Below are positions 15,630 through 24,160 of a stretch of 35,732 bases of DNA, one piece after another. The DNA comes from Caballeronia mineralivorans PML1(12) (lineage in GTDB: Bacteria > Pseudomonadota > Gammaproteobacteria > Burkholderiales > Burkholderiaceae): NCBI RefSeq assembly GCF_001028175.1, contig NZ_AEJF01000113.1:1-35732 (forward strand), written 5' to 3'. The notes under the pieces are model-generated. The model saw only the letters and a list, made by a program, of their open reading frames with translations. It was not told where the DNA came from and searched no databases. The position numbers and the translations under genes are program-made. Position 1 is the first letter of the stretch, and each line of letters opens with the position of its first letter.

Positions 15630-15667
15630 CAGTGTGCGCGTGCGCGCAATCTACGAGGAAAGTAACC

Positions 15668-16402
15668 ATGGCAACACGTCGTACCTTCCTGCACAACACC
15701 GCTGCTGTTGGCGCCGGAATCATGCTGGCCCAAGCACAAACCGTCCATGCCGCAGACGACCTTGGCTACAGCGACAAGCTGACAGACGCGGACGGCAAAT
15801 ATGCGGCTGGTCCGTTGCCATTTACCTATGACGCGCTTGAACCGGTGATCGACGCGCGCACGGTCGAGCTGCACTACAACTTTCACCATAAGCCTGCAGT
15901 AGTGGCCGCCAACAAGGCCGAGGACAGCCTGGCGAAGGCGCGAGAATCCAACGACTTCGCGCTGGTGAAATTCTACGAGAAAGAACTCGCGTTCCAGCTA
16001 TCCAGCCATATCTTGCACACCATTTACTGGACCAGCGTATCGGGCAAAGGTGGCGAGCCGAAGGACGAGCTGGCCAAGGCGATCGACAAGAATTTCGGTT
16101 CGTACGCGAAGTTCAAGGCCCAACTGGTCGCGGCAACGATCGCGGTGGAAGCGTCTGGCTGGGGCATCGTTGGATACCACCCGGCGACGGGCAAACTCAT
16201 GATCCTTCAGTGCGAGAACCATCAGAAGCTCACAGCCTGGGGCATCCAGCCCATCCTGATCCTCGACGTTTTCGAACATGCGTATTACTTGAAGTATCAG
16301 AACCGGCGTAACGAATACGTCAGTCAGCTTTTCAGCGTCATCAACTGGGACAACGCAGCTCTCAGAATGCAAGCGGCAATGCCTGCGCGGAGACTGACCT
16401 GA
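15668..16402 (+). CDS. chrC: Tat-exported Fe/Mn superoxide dismutase of the chr operon
   Basis: This 244-residue protein is about 40 residues longer than cytoplasmic SODs because of an N-terminal export signal with a twin-arginine motif (TRRTFLHN, then AAVGAGIMLAQAQTVHA). The SOD fold follows: first ligand His69 (VELHYNFHH), second His117 (LHTIYW), then LDVFEHAYY with Asp200 and His204. The metal-family pattern (GWG, NHQKLTAWGIQP) is kept. Fe-SODs called ChrC accompany chrBA in Cupriavidus and protect against superoxide made during chromate reduction. Export to the periplasm is inferred from the signal. The start ATG at 15668 is preceded by GAGGAAAGT. Confidence 0.9.
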   Translation: MATRRTFLHNTAAVGAGIMLAQAQTVHAADDLGYSDKLTDADGKYAAGPLPFTYDALEPVIDARTVELHYNFHHKPAVVAANKAEDSLAKARESNDFALVKFYEKELAFQLSSHILHTIYWTSVSGKGGEPKDELAKAIDKNFGSYAKFKAQLVAATIAVEASGWGIVGYHPATGKLMILQCENHQKLTAWGIQPILILDVFEHAYYLKYQNRRNEYVSQLFSVINWDNAALRMQAAMPARRLT

Positions 16403-16520
16403 AACGGCACCGCATGAGCAGGGCGCTCGCGCATTCGCCGTATGCCGATCGGCGAGATGTTGCGGATCTCGGCGATGCCTGGTTACTCGGTTTTGAGTGT
16501 AGCCGCGCATGGAGGATGAA

Positions 16521-17573
16521 ATGACCGGAACCGAAACACCCAAGGTGGCTGTGCTTTGGCGTGGCGATCGCGAGGCGCGTCGCGATGCGACCCCTGAGAA
16601 CAATCGTTTCTATCGCATCTTCGAGGAGCTGACCGCGCTAGGCATTCATGCGGAGCCTGCGGTCTATTCCGACGAGATGGCAAACGAAGTGCGTAAGCAG
16701 CTTCTGAAGGTCAACGGCGTACTGGTCTGGGTCGACCCGATTCACGAGGGGCAGACCCGAGTGGTTCTCGACGCGCTGCTGCGGGAGGTGGCGTTACGCG
16801 GGCCCTGGATCAGCGCCCATCCTGACGTGATCCTGAAGATGGGCGTAAAAGAAGTTCTACATCGCACGAAGCATCTCGGGTGGGGCACGGATACCTATCT
16901 CTATCGCACGACGTCCGTGTTTCGGGCCGAGTTCCCGTCCCGGCTGGAATTGGCTGGGCCGCGTGTCCTCAAGCAGAACAGGGGCAATGGCGGTCAGGGC
17001 GTCTGGAAAGTAGAGCTCATCTCCCCGCCGGCCAGCGAAAGCGCTCTAGTTCGCGTACTACATGCGCGACGAGGAAGCGTGCCGCAAGCGATGGCCCTCG
17101 GTGATTTCATGGCGCGCTGCGAGGCATACCTTACGCCTGGCGGCTGCCTGATTGATCAGCCTTTTCAGCCACGCCTGCCCGACGGCATGATCCGCTGCTA
17201 CATGGGAGCAGATAAAGTTGTCGGTTTTGGACATCAATTGATCAAGGCGCTGATACCGCCGCCACCCGAAGGCCCCGACTCTGACGCTGCACAGCCTGGC
17301 CTGCGCATCATGTCCCCCGCCTCGGCAGAGCCGTTCCAGGCGCTGAGGGCCAAGATGGAACTGGAATGGACGCCTCAGATGATGGATGTCCTGAATATCG
17401 ACGTCGCTTCCTTGCCGATTATCTGGGATGCTGATTTTCTATACGGACCTCGCACCGCAACGGGCGAAAACACTTACGTGCTGTGCGAGATCAACGTCAG
17501 CTCGGTCTTCGCCATACCGGACCAGGCACCGGCAACCATTGCTCGCCTCGTGAAGGAACGGCTGCGGCGTTGA
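16521..17573 (+). CDS. ATP-grasp-like protein (Cj0069-type)
   Basis: This protein has about 350 residues; the ATG at 16521 is preferred to 16509 because GGAGG (16511-16515) is correctly spaced only for the former. The N-terminal part (VAVLWRGDREARRDATPENN) and the central LKQNRGNGGQGVWKVELI have the look of an ATP-grasp glycine-rich loop. Near the C-terminus, LCEINVSSVFAIPDQAP contains the acidic E-x-N pattern that binds Mg-ATP. The closest family name I can suggest is the Cj0069-type of unknown substrate. It follows chrC by 118 bases on the same strand; whether it belongs to the chromate operon is unclear. Confidence 0.7.
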   Translation: MTGTETPKVAVLWRGDREARRDATPENNRFYRIFEELTALGIHAEPAVYSDEMANEVRKQLLKVNGVLVWVDPIHEGQTRVVLDALLREVALRGPWISAHPDVILKMGVKEVLHRTKHLGWGTDTYLYRTTSVFRAEFPSRLELAGPRVLKQNRGNGGQGVWKVELISPPASESALVRVLHARRGSVPQAMALGDFMARCEAYLTPGGCLIDQPFQPRLPDGMIRCYMGADKVVGFGHQLIKALIPPPPEGPDSDAAQPGLRIMSPASAEPFQALRAKMELEWTPQMMDVLNIDVASLPIIWDADFLYGPRTATGENTYVLCEINVSSVFAIPDQAPATIARLVKERLRR

Positions 17574-17969
17574 GATTCCCCGTACGACGATGAAACATTC
17601 TCTATCCGAACCATCACCGTTACGGCAGGCAGAGTATTCGGCGCCAGGCGGCAGTGGTGGAAGCAGAGGTGCCTATGCCTTCGATTCCCTGCGAGGACTC
17701 GATTTGTTCACCGTGCGGCCCGTGCAGTTTGCAAGGGTTGGGCTGAGAACTGAACATTGGCCTGAGGCCCTTCGGATATGCGGCCAACTCCGGGGCGGAC
17801 ATCTGAAGCATCCCGTTTCGCAGTTCCGTCTGCGAGACATGCGCGGCTGCGGGACGGTCGCGGCCGCCGGCCGCCCGACTGGCCGATGCGCACTGCCCGT
17901 ATTTACCGGAAACAACGAAACCGGGCCGCGGTCGCCTGTCGAAGCGGCGGGATCAATTTAGCGTCCGCG
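17574..17969. other. Intergenic region between convergent genes
   Basis: No gene is supported. GC-rich self-complementary sequence near 17858-17876 (CGGCCG, C, CGGCCG) could act as a bidirectional terminator for the ATP-grasp and LysR genes, but it lacks a T-run. Confidence 0.4.
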
Positions 17970-18860
17970 CTACCGAGCATGCAGCGCGAGAGCGTCAAAC
18001 AGCTTGTGCACAGGCACGGCCAAGGTTTCCTGCGTGCGCGATACGAGTTTGAGCTCACGGCTCGACCATTGCTCGTCGAGCTCGACCACGGAAAAAGGCA
18101 GCGTATCTCGCAGCCGGCGCGTTGTCGATTCAGGCACTATCGATACGCCGACGCCCGCCGCCACCATATGACAGACCGCCTCGAAGCTTTCGACCTGCGT
18201 GCGCAGCCGAATGCTCTGGCCCAGCAGCAGCGCAGTCTTCGATACGTATTGCTGATGGGATGAGCGCTCATTCAGCCCGATGTATTTCCACTCCAGCACC
18301 TGATGAAAACGAATCGCGTGCTCGCGCGCAAGCGCATGATCATTCGGGACGATGACGACAAATCTGTCGTCGCGAAACGGCATCACTGCGAGTTTCCGGG
18401 TGTTCACGAGCCCCACGATAATGCCGAGATCAGCACTGCCTTCGTCGACCGCGCGCACCGTTTCCGGACTGGTATGTTCCTGGACGTCGACATTGATTTT
18501 GGGGTTGTCCGCGAGGAATCGTGCAAGCAATGCGGGCAGGAATTCGTGGATGGCATTTGTGTTGGCAAAAAGCCGGATGTTGCCTCGCATACCTTCGCCG
18601 AACTGCGACAGATCGTGACGTAGCTTCGTCGTTTCCCGCAACATCGTGATCGTATGCTGCAGAAACACTTCGCCGGCCGGCGTCAACTCGACGCCACGGC
18701 TGTGGCGCAACAACAGCGTCGCGGCGACGGATTCCTCCAGCGCGCGAATGCGCGAACTCGCCGCAGCAACGGCAATTGGCAGACTCTCCGCCGCTTTTGT
18801 GATGTTTCCGTACGCGGCGACAGCCGCGAAAAGCCTCAAATCGGTCAAATCGAACCGCAT
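17970..18860 (-). CDS. LysR-family transcriptional regulator
   Basis: With the ATG at 18860 the protein has 296 residues, the family norm; GGAGA is 4 bases upstream. The longer open frame to 18959 would add 33 atypical residues. The N-terminal winged HTH (FDLTDLRLFAAVAAYGNITK, then AAESLPIAVAAASSRIRALE) is followed by the substrate-binding domain (NIRLFANTNAIHEFLPALLA and DLGIIVGLV). It is divergent from the Rieske ferredoxin-oxygenase operon with a 345-base spacer, the usual arrangement for a LysR activator of an aromatic operon. The HTH helix is slightly unusual (PIAVAAASSRI). The effector is unknown, probably the dioxygenase substrate or product. Confidence 0.88.
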   Translation of the reverse strand: MRFDLTDLRLFAAVAAYGNITKAAESLPIAVAAASSRIRALEESVAATLLLRHSRGVELTPAGEVFLQHTITMLRETTKLRHDLSQFGEGMRGNIRLFANTNAIHEFLPALLARFLADNPKINVDVQEHTSPETVRAVDEGSADLGIIVGLVNTRKLAVMPFRDDRFVVIVPNDHALAREHAIRFHQVLEWKYIGLNERSSHQQYVSKTALLLGQSIRLRTQVESFEAVCHMVAAGVGVSIVPESTTRRLRDTLPFSVVELDEQWSSRELKLVSRTQETLAVPVHKLFDALALHAR

Positions 18861-19205
18861 GGTGTCTCCATCGTATTGCTGGCGGAGCTGCTCCGTTGCG
18901 TCTTCGGTCTCGGCCGCGCACGCGTCGGCAAACCGTCGCCAAAACCGGCGCGCTGCCACTGGCGCGAGTCCCGGTATCGCGGCGACGTTACCACACGATG
19001 CAGATATTCGTGATCCGGCCAGATGTGCTGCGAGCGTTCGCGAACGGCGAATGCTCCGTCAAAGAAATAGCGACGCGAGCCCTAACCAGCTCGCGCAGAA
19101 TACGGATCATCAACGGGCGATGTGGCCAATACTGGATTGCAGCGTCCCCGTATGAAGTGATGCCAGTATCGCCGGCTTCGTACCGACAATGAGGAGACTG
19201 ATCTG
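18861..19205. promoter_or_regulatory. Divergent LysR/oxygenase control region
   Basis: There is no gene in these 345 bases. Inverted copies ATACTGG (19130-19136) and CCAGTAT (19164-19170) lie 36-75 bases before the ferredoxin start; they are a candidate regulator-binding pair. The first copy sits in a local palindrome, CCA-ATAC-TGG. A strong -35/-10 pair is not obvious. Confidence 0.4.
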
Positions 19206-19514
19206 ATGACATGGAAACCAATCGCACGTGTTGCCGATGTCCCGTCCGGCACCGTCAAGGCGTGCCGCATCGAAAACATTCCAGTTGCTCTGTACAACCT
19301 CGACCGCGAATTTTTCGCTACGCACGATATCTGCACGCATGCTCACGCGTGCCTGTCTGACGGTTACCTCGAAGACGGCAAGATCGAATGCCCACTGCAC
19401 CAGGGACTATTCGACGTGCGGACTGGCAAGGCCTTGTCGGGACCGGTGGACGTGGACCTGCAGACGTTCGCAGTGCGCATCGAAGGCGATGAGGTGCTTG
19501 TCAATGTCGAATGA
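19206..19514 (+). CDS. Rieske [2Fe-2S] ferredoxin of a ring-hydroxylating oxygenase
   Basis: This 102-residue protein has the bacterial Rieske ferredoxin plan and the two cluster motifs: Cys43-Thr-His45 (CTHAHACL) and Cys62-x2-His65 (CPLHQGLFD). It would pass electrons from the adjacent reductase to the terminal oxygenase. GAGGAG lies 10 bases before the ATG at 19206. It is the first gene of a four-gene operon (ferredoxin, reductase, alpha, beta). In size and order-independent composition the set matches three-component anthranilate 1,2-dioxygenase (AndAb type). Confidence 0.9.
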   Translation: MTWKPIARVADVPSGTVKACRIENIPVALYNLDREFFATHDICTHAHACLSDGYLEDGKIECPLHQGLFDVRTGKALSGPVDVDLQTFAVRIEGDEVLVNVE

Positions 19515-19562
19515 CTCTACAGGCGGCCGGCCGTCATATGCGTTCGCGCAGCGGGTGACGAC

Positions 19563-20780
19563 GTGAGCGGGCGAACCGTCATCGTCGGTGCGGGACAGGC
19601 CGGCGCGAGAACCGCCGCAGCGCTGGGCCGGCTGGACGATGCCGCCGAGATCATACTGCTCGGCGAAGAACAGGATCTGCCGTATGAGCGGCCACCGCTG
19701 TCGAAGGAAGTACTGAACGGCGGTTCGCCGTCAAAAGCGACCATCTTTGCGCGCACGTGGTACGAGGAGCATCGGATCGCGCTGCGTGTTGGCATGCATG
19801 TCATCGGGTTCGACTGGCGTGCAAAGCAGATCTCGCTCGCTCACGGCGAGTCGCTTGCCTACGATGATCTCGTGCTTGCGACGGGTGTGCGACCTCGGCC
19901 GCTTGTGGTGCCGGGCGCGACGCTCGATGGCGTGCTGACGCTGCGTACGATCGGGGACAGCACGAACCTGTCAGCACGGCTCACGGCCGGCGCGAACGTC
20001 GTCGTGATTGGCGGGGGCTTTCTCGGACTCGAAATCGCGGCTACGGCCATCGCACGACACTGTGCTGTTACCGTGCTCGAAAGCAGCAGCAAGCTGTTGC
20101 CCCGGATTTTTGGCGGGTTTCTGGGTCAGTATCTGGCGGACCTCCATCGCACACATCAGGTCGACATTCGTACCGGCGTGACAGTTGCCGCGCTCGAAGG
20201 ACATACCTTTGTCGAGGCAGTCAGGCTCGGAGACGGTACGTTGCTCGCGGCCGATGTCGTTGTCGTGGCGATCGGCGCGGTAGCGAACGACGAACTTGCC
20301 CGGACAGCAGGGGCCGAATGCGCTGACGGCGTGCTTGTCGACGCGCAGGCGCGCACGTCGCTGCCCTCGGTCTACGCCGTTGGTGACGTCGCGCGACAAC
20401 GCACGCACCTGCTGGGCCAATCCGTACGCGTCGAGTCGTGGGAAAACGCGGAGCTGCAGGCTCAGATCGCCGCGAACACGATTGCAGGCATCGCACCTGC
20501 CGCCGCCGCTGCGCCATGGTTCTGGACCGACCAATACAACCGCAACATCCAGATGCTGGGTCGCCGCCGGGCCGACGATGTCGTCGTGATGCGGGGAGAC
20601 GTCACAGCGCCTTCATGGTGCGCGTTCTTCGTTGCCGACAGCACGATTCTCGGCGCAGTGCTGATGAACGCGGGACGCGAGCGGCGCCATGTCAAACGGC
20701 TGATCGATACGCAGCAGCGCATCGACTGTGTAGAACTTGTCGATGTGGGACAGCCACTTTCCAGTCTGGCACACCACTGA
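19563..20780 (+). CDS. FAD/NADH-dependent ferredoxin reductase
   Basis: This 405-residue protein starts at a GTG (19563). An FAD-binding Rossmann motif is at residues 9-14 (GAGQAG), an NAD(P)H-binding motif at 150-155 (GGGFLG) and a second FAD contact at about 268-275 (VYAVGDVA). LPYERPPLSK is the conserved pattern of BphA4/AndAa-type reductases. It would transfer electrons from NADH to the Rieske ferredoxin encoded 48 bases upstream. This reductase class, not the fused plant-type ferredoxin reductase, argues for an And-like rather than a Nag-like system. Confidence 0.9.
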   Translation: MSGRTVIVGAGQAGARTAAALGRLDDAAEIILLGEEQDLPYERPPLSKEVLNGGSPSKATIFARTWYEEHRIALRVGMHVIGFDWRAKQISLAHGESLAYDDLVLATGVRPRPLVVPGATLDGVLTLRTIGDSTNLSARLTAGANVVVIGGGFLGLEIAATAIARHCAVTVLESSSKLLPRIFGGFLGQYLADLHRTHQVDIRTGVTVAALEGHTFVEAVRLGDGTLLAADVVVVAIGAVANDELARTAGAECADGVLVDAQARTSLPSVYAVGDVARQRTHLLGQSVRVESWENAELQAQIAANTIAGIAPAAAAAPWFWTDQYNRNIQMLGRRRADDVVVMRGDVTAPSWCAFFVADSTILGAVLMNAGRERRHVKRLIDTQQRIDCVELVDVGQPLSSLAHH

Positions 20781-20852
20781 ACCGGAGCTGCATCCGCACG
20801 CCACGCGCGCGGGTGCAGCTCGCCCTGCATTCCTATTTTGTGGAGACGAAAC

Positions 20853-22139
20853 ATGGAAACCGAAATCAAATGGGCCCCTCGTGCCGCAGCGGCTGCCGGC
20901 GCCAGCGATCGCGGCGCGCCCGACTATGTCTGGCCTGACGGCGGCTGCTCGCGCATTCCGTTCTGGGTCTATACGGACGAGGAAATCTATCGCCGCGAAC
21001 AGGAGCGGATTTTCCGCGGGCCGAACTGGGCCTACGTCGCGCTCGAATGCGAGATTCCGAACCCGGGCGATTTCAAGCGCAGCTTCGTCGGCGATCTGCC
21101 GGTCGTCGTCGTTCGCGACACCGATGGTAGCGTCAATGCATTCAGCAACAGTTGCGCGCATCGCGGCGTGGCGTTCTGCCAGAGCGAGCACGGCAACACG
21201 AAGTCGTTCTCGTGCCCTTATCACCACTGGAGCTACGACCTGAAGGGCAACGTCACCGGCCTGCCCTTTCGCCGTGGCTACAAGGGCAAGGGCGGCATGC
21301 CAGCGGACTTCGATCTGAGCCAGCATCGCGCGCAGCCTCTTGCGGTGAACGTGCGCAGTGGGGTGATCTTTGCGTCGTTCGACCCGAGCGTCGAGCCGTT
21401 TGAAGACTATCTCGGCCCGCGGATGCTGTCGTACTTCGACCGTGTGTTCGACGGTCGCAAGCTCGAACTGCTCGGCTACATGCGGCAGCGGATCGACGGC
21501 AACTGGAAGTTCATGTTCGAGAACCTTAAGGACCCGTATCACGCGAGCCTGCTGCACGTCTTTTTCGTGACGTTTGGCCTCTTCCGGATGGATGCGGAGT
21601 CGGCGATCGAGATGGACGAGACCGGACGCCACGGCGCGATGATCAACCGGCGCGGCGGCGAACTGGACGAAGTGGCCGCACATGAAATGCGGCAGACGCT
21701 GCGCAGTGACATGCAGCTAAAGGATACGCGCGTGCTCGACCTGATCCGCGAGTACCCGGGCGACGTGACTGCGGTGATGTGCACGTTCTGGCCGAACCTG
21801 ATCATCCAGCAGCAATCGAACACGCTTGCGATGCGTCATCTGGTCCCGCGCGGACCGGGCAGCCACGACCTGCACTGGACGTTCTTCGGCTACGCGGACG
21901 ATACACCGGAGATGCGCGCACACCGGATCCGTCAGGCAAACCTGATGGGACCGGCGGGCTTCGTGTCGGTTGACGACAGCGAAGTCATGGTGATGTCCCA
22001 GGAGGGCGTGACGCCTTACAACGACCGCGCGGGCGTGGCCGAGATGGCCGGACGCACGGTCGAGGACCACGACCATACGATTACCGAGGTGGCCGTACGC
22101 GGCCTGTACCAACACTATCGCAAGGTGATGGGATTATGA
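20853..22139 (+). CDS. Ring-hydroxylating oxygenase alpha subunit, anthranilate/salicylate type
   Basis: This is a 428-residue protein with the ATG at 20853. The Rieske domain binds [2Fe-2S] through Cys101-x-His103 (CAHRG) and Cys121-x2-His124 (CPYHHW). The mononuclear iron site is in KDPYHASLLH: bridging Asp227, His230 and His235, with a third Asp ligand in VSVDDSE (374 or 375). The overall wording (RIPFWVYTDEEIY; SYFDRVFDGR; C-terminal RKVMGL) resembles AndAc anthranilate dioxygenase and NagG salicylate 5-hydroxylase. It activates O2 to hydroxylate an aromatic carboxylate. The exact substrate cannot be read from the sequence. It overlaps the beta-subunit gene by 4 bases (ATGA). Confidence 0.9.
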   Translation: METEIKWAPRAAAAAGASDRGAPDYVWPDGGCSRIPFWVYTDEEIYRREQERIFRGPNWAYVALECEIPNPGDFKRSFVGDLPVVVVRDTDGSVNAFSNSCAHRGVAFCQSEHGNTKSFSCPYHHWSYDLKGNVTGLPFRRGYKGKGGMPADFDLSQHRAQPLAVNVRSGVIFASFDPSVEPFEDYLGPRMLSYFDRVFDGRKLELLGYMRQRIDGNWKFMFENLKDPYHASLLHVFFVTFGLFRMDAESAIEMDETGRHGAMINRRGGELDEVAAHEMRQTLRSDMQLKDTRVLDLIREYPGDVTAVMCTFWPNLIIQQQSNTLAMRHLVPRGPGSHDLHWTFFGYADDTPEMRAHRIRQANLMGPAGFVSVDDSEVMVMSQEGVTPYNDRAGVAEMAGRTVEDHDHTITEVAVRGLYQHYRKVMGL

Positions 22140-22636
22140 GTACGTTGACTCATCAACGCGTGCAGGCCGTTTCGGCGGACATACGCTTTGGCATCATGGA
22201 TCTCTACGCGGCGTACGGCGCAGCGCTCGACGAGGGCCGCTACGAGGACTGGGCCGACTGCTTCACCACGCACGCTGAGTATCGGCTGACGACCAAGGAA
22301 AACCATGAGCGCGGGCTGCCGATTGCCATCATTTACTGCGACGGCAAGGGCATGATCGACGATCGGGCGTTCACGACGTCGGAGACGACGATTTCGCAGC
22401 CGCGCGCGCTGCGGCACATCGTCAGCGGCATTTCGGTTCGGGCGGATGGCGACGGCTACCGCGTCGGCGCCGATTTTCTGATCCTGCAGACGATGCTTGA
22501 CCGGATGACGGAAGTCGTGATGTCAGGGCGTTATATCGACCGCGTCGTGGTCGACGGTCACCGATTCTTGTTTGAAAGCCGAGTTTGCGTGACGGATACG
22601 CTGCTATACCCGACTTCGATTGCGGCGCCGGTTTAA
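22136..22636 (+). CDS. Ring-hydroxylating oxygenase beta subunit
   Basis: This is a 166-residue small subunit of the SnoaL/NTF2-like fold (DLYAAYGAALDEGRYEDWAD, then CFTTHAEYRL), of normal length for AndAd/NagH-type partners. It has a structural role in the alpha3-beta3 oxygenase. Its start overlaps the alpha-subunit stop (ATGA at 22136-22139), so translation is coupled. It is the last gene of the operon. Confidence 0.9.
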   Translation: MSTLTHQRVQAVSADIRFGIMDLYAAYGAALDEGRYEDWADCFTTHAEYRLTTKENHERGLPIAIIYCDGKGMIDDRAFTTSETTISQPRALRHIVSGISVRADGDGYRVGADFLILQTMLDRMTEVVMSGRYIDRVVVDGHRFLFESRVCVTDTLLYPTSIAAPV

Positions 22637-22746
22637 TCCGGTTGCGAAGGGTCGAAGTACGTCATCGACGAGTAGCTCGAGATCAAGTATCACTGCGTCG
22701 TTGGCATCTGATCGTGATCGCTTCGCGGCGGCTCGTAACGGTGAGG

Positions 22747-22765
22747 GGGGCGCGTTCGGCGCCCC
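22747..22765. terminator. Hairpin between convergent oxygenase and porin genes
   Basis: GGGGCGC, a 5-base loop and GCGCCCC form a perfect 7-bp stem about 110 bases after the oxygenase operon and 98 bases beyond the porin stop on the other strand. It has no T-run but is well placed as a bidirectional terminator. Confidence 0.45.
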
Positions 22766-22862
22766 ACCGGGAAAGATCAGTGCAGCCTTCGAGCACGTGT
22801 TGCACGCGCTCGCGGATACTCGACGCGTGCCCTCCTCACGTCCAGCTTGTGGTTAGCGAGTC

Positions 22863-23954
22863 TTAGAAAAAGTGGTTCATGCCGAACGAGACGCCTGTCT
22901 GTTTGTCATGCCCGGACGGGTTCAGCGTCGCATTGGTCACGTAGCCACCCGTGAAATGCGTGTAGTCGATATCGGCGTAAAGTTCGGTGCTTTTCGACAG
23001 CACATAGTTGATGCCCAGAATGGCGACGTCCTTTCTGCCGTCCACGCCGCTCGTCGCGTTCTTGTTGTCGTAATACGCGCCCGTTACGTTGAAGTCCGGC
23101 AATGCCTGATAGCGAAAACCGCCCCACAGGTATTGATTGCGCGTCTGGCCGTGCACAGTGGACGGAACGGCTTGTGTTGCGAGCGAATAGCCGCTCATCA
23201 GTTCAACCGGACCGAGCGTCACGGCACCGCCCGCGGTGTATTGATCGTTGGCAAAATACGCGCTCGATGTGGCAGAAAACGGGTTCGAGCGATGCGTATA
23301 GCCTGCACCGAACTTGAACAGTTTGGTGTGGTAGTTCACGCCGCCCGCGAGCATGGTGCCGCTAGCGAGACTGCCTGCCACGCCGCCCGGTGCATAGACC
23401 GCGCGAGCCGTCCACGGACCGAAGTCGCCGTGGTAGTGGATAGCGTTGTCGTCGCGGCCGCTGGTGCCGCCCGAAATCGCCGCCGCTTCGGTAATGCCCA
23501 GATAGTGCAGGTCGAACGGCTCAAAGTCCTTGATCAGCCGGTGCTGCAGCGTGAACTGATGGCCTATGTTGACCTGGCCGAACGGGCCACCTAACCCGAC
23601 CGTCGACGTACGCTGAAACTCCTGGTTGGTCGCGCTACTGTTGGCGCCGGTCGAGAGAATGTAGCCCGCTTCCAGATTGAACCGGACGTAGTATCCACCG
23701 CCCAGGTCCTCGATGCCGAGAAAACCCCAGCGATTCGATTTGTAGACGCCGTTCGATGCCATCGTCAGCGCCGCACCGCCTGCCTTCGTGCCGTTCACGA
23801 CATTGCGCAGGCCGCCGTCCAGCGAGCCATACAATGTAACGCTGCTTTGTGCGTGAGCGACGCCGCCTGAAAGCCCCAGTAGGGTCATTGCGGCCAGCGA
23901 GCCCCTCAGACCGATCCTGCGCGCGCCGCTTCTTGCTCCTCCAATCTCAAACAT
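22863..23954 (-). CDS. Outer-membrane general porin
   Basis: This 363-residue protein has a signal peptide ending SGGVAHA/QSS and then SSVTLYGSLDGGL, the conserved first strand of trimeric beta-barrel porins of Burkholderiales. Alternating beta-strand patterns follow, with constriction-loop-like sequence, and the protein ends in GMNHFF with a C-terminal Phe, as needed for barrel assembly. It would let small (probably anionic aromatic) solutes enter the periplasm. It is adjacent to a second porin and to inner-membrane transporters on the same strand. Confidence 0.92.
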   Translation of the reverse strand: MFEIGGARSGARRIGLRGSLAAMTLLGLSGGVAHAQSSVTLYGSLDGGLRNVVNGTKAGGAALTMASNGVYKSNRWGFLGIEDLGGGYYVRFNLEAGYILSTGANSSATNQEFQRTSTVGLGGPFGQVNIGHQFTLQHRLIKDFEPFDLHYLGITEAAAISGGTSGRDDNAIHYHGDFGPWTARAVYAPGGVAGSLASGTMLAGGVNYHTKLFKFGAGYTHRSNPFSATSSAYFANDQYTAGGAVTLGPVELMSGYSLATQAVPSTVHGQTRNQYLWGGFRYQALPDFNVTGAYYDNKNATSGVDGRKDVAILGINYVLSKSTELYADIDYTHFTGGYVTNATLNPSGHDKQTGVSFGMNHFF

Positions 23955-24160
23955 ATCTCCTCCATTGACATCGTTAAAATTCGTAGGGCGGGGTATGTGC
24001 GGTGCGCTGCACTTCCCGTGTCGTTAACCGCAGATTGCAAGAAGCTCAACTTCGAACTGCGTGCGACGACCTGCCATCCTGTTGTCTGAATTCGCGCGCC
24101 CGCCTCTCTCCCGTGGAGCTGAATCAGCAGGTCTCGTGCGTCGTCGGCGCCGGCAGTCGA

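Noticed and set aside
17590..17961. 123-codon plus-strand ORF after the ATP-grasp-like gene
   Set aside because: Ser/Gly/Arg-rich with no domain and lying in a convergent intergenic region; likely chance in GC-rich DNA.
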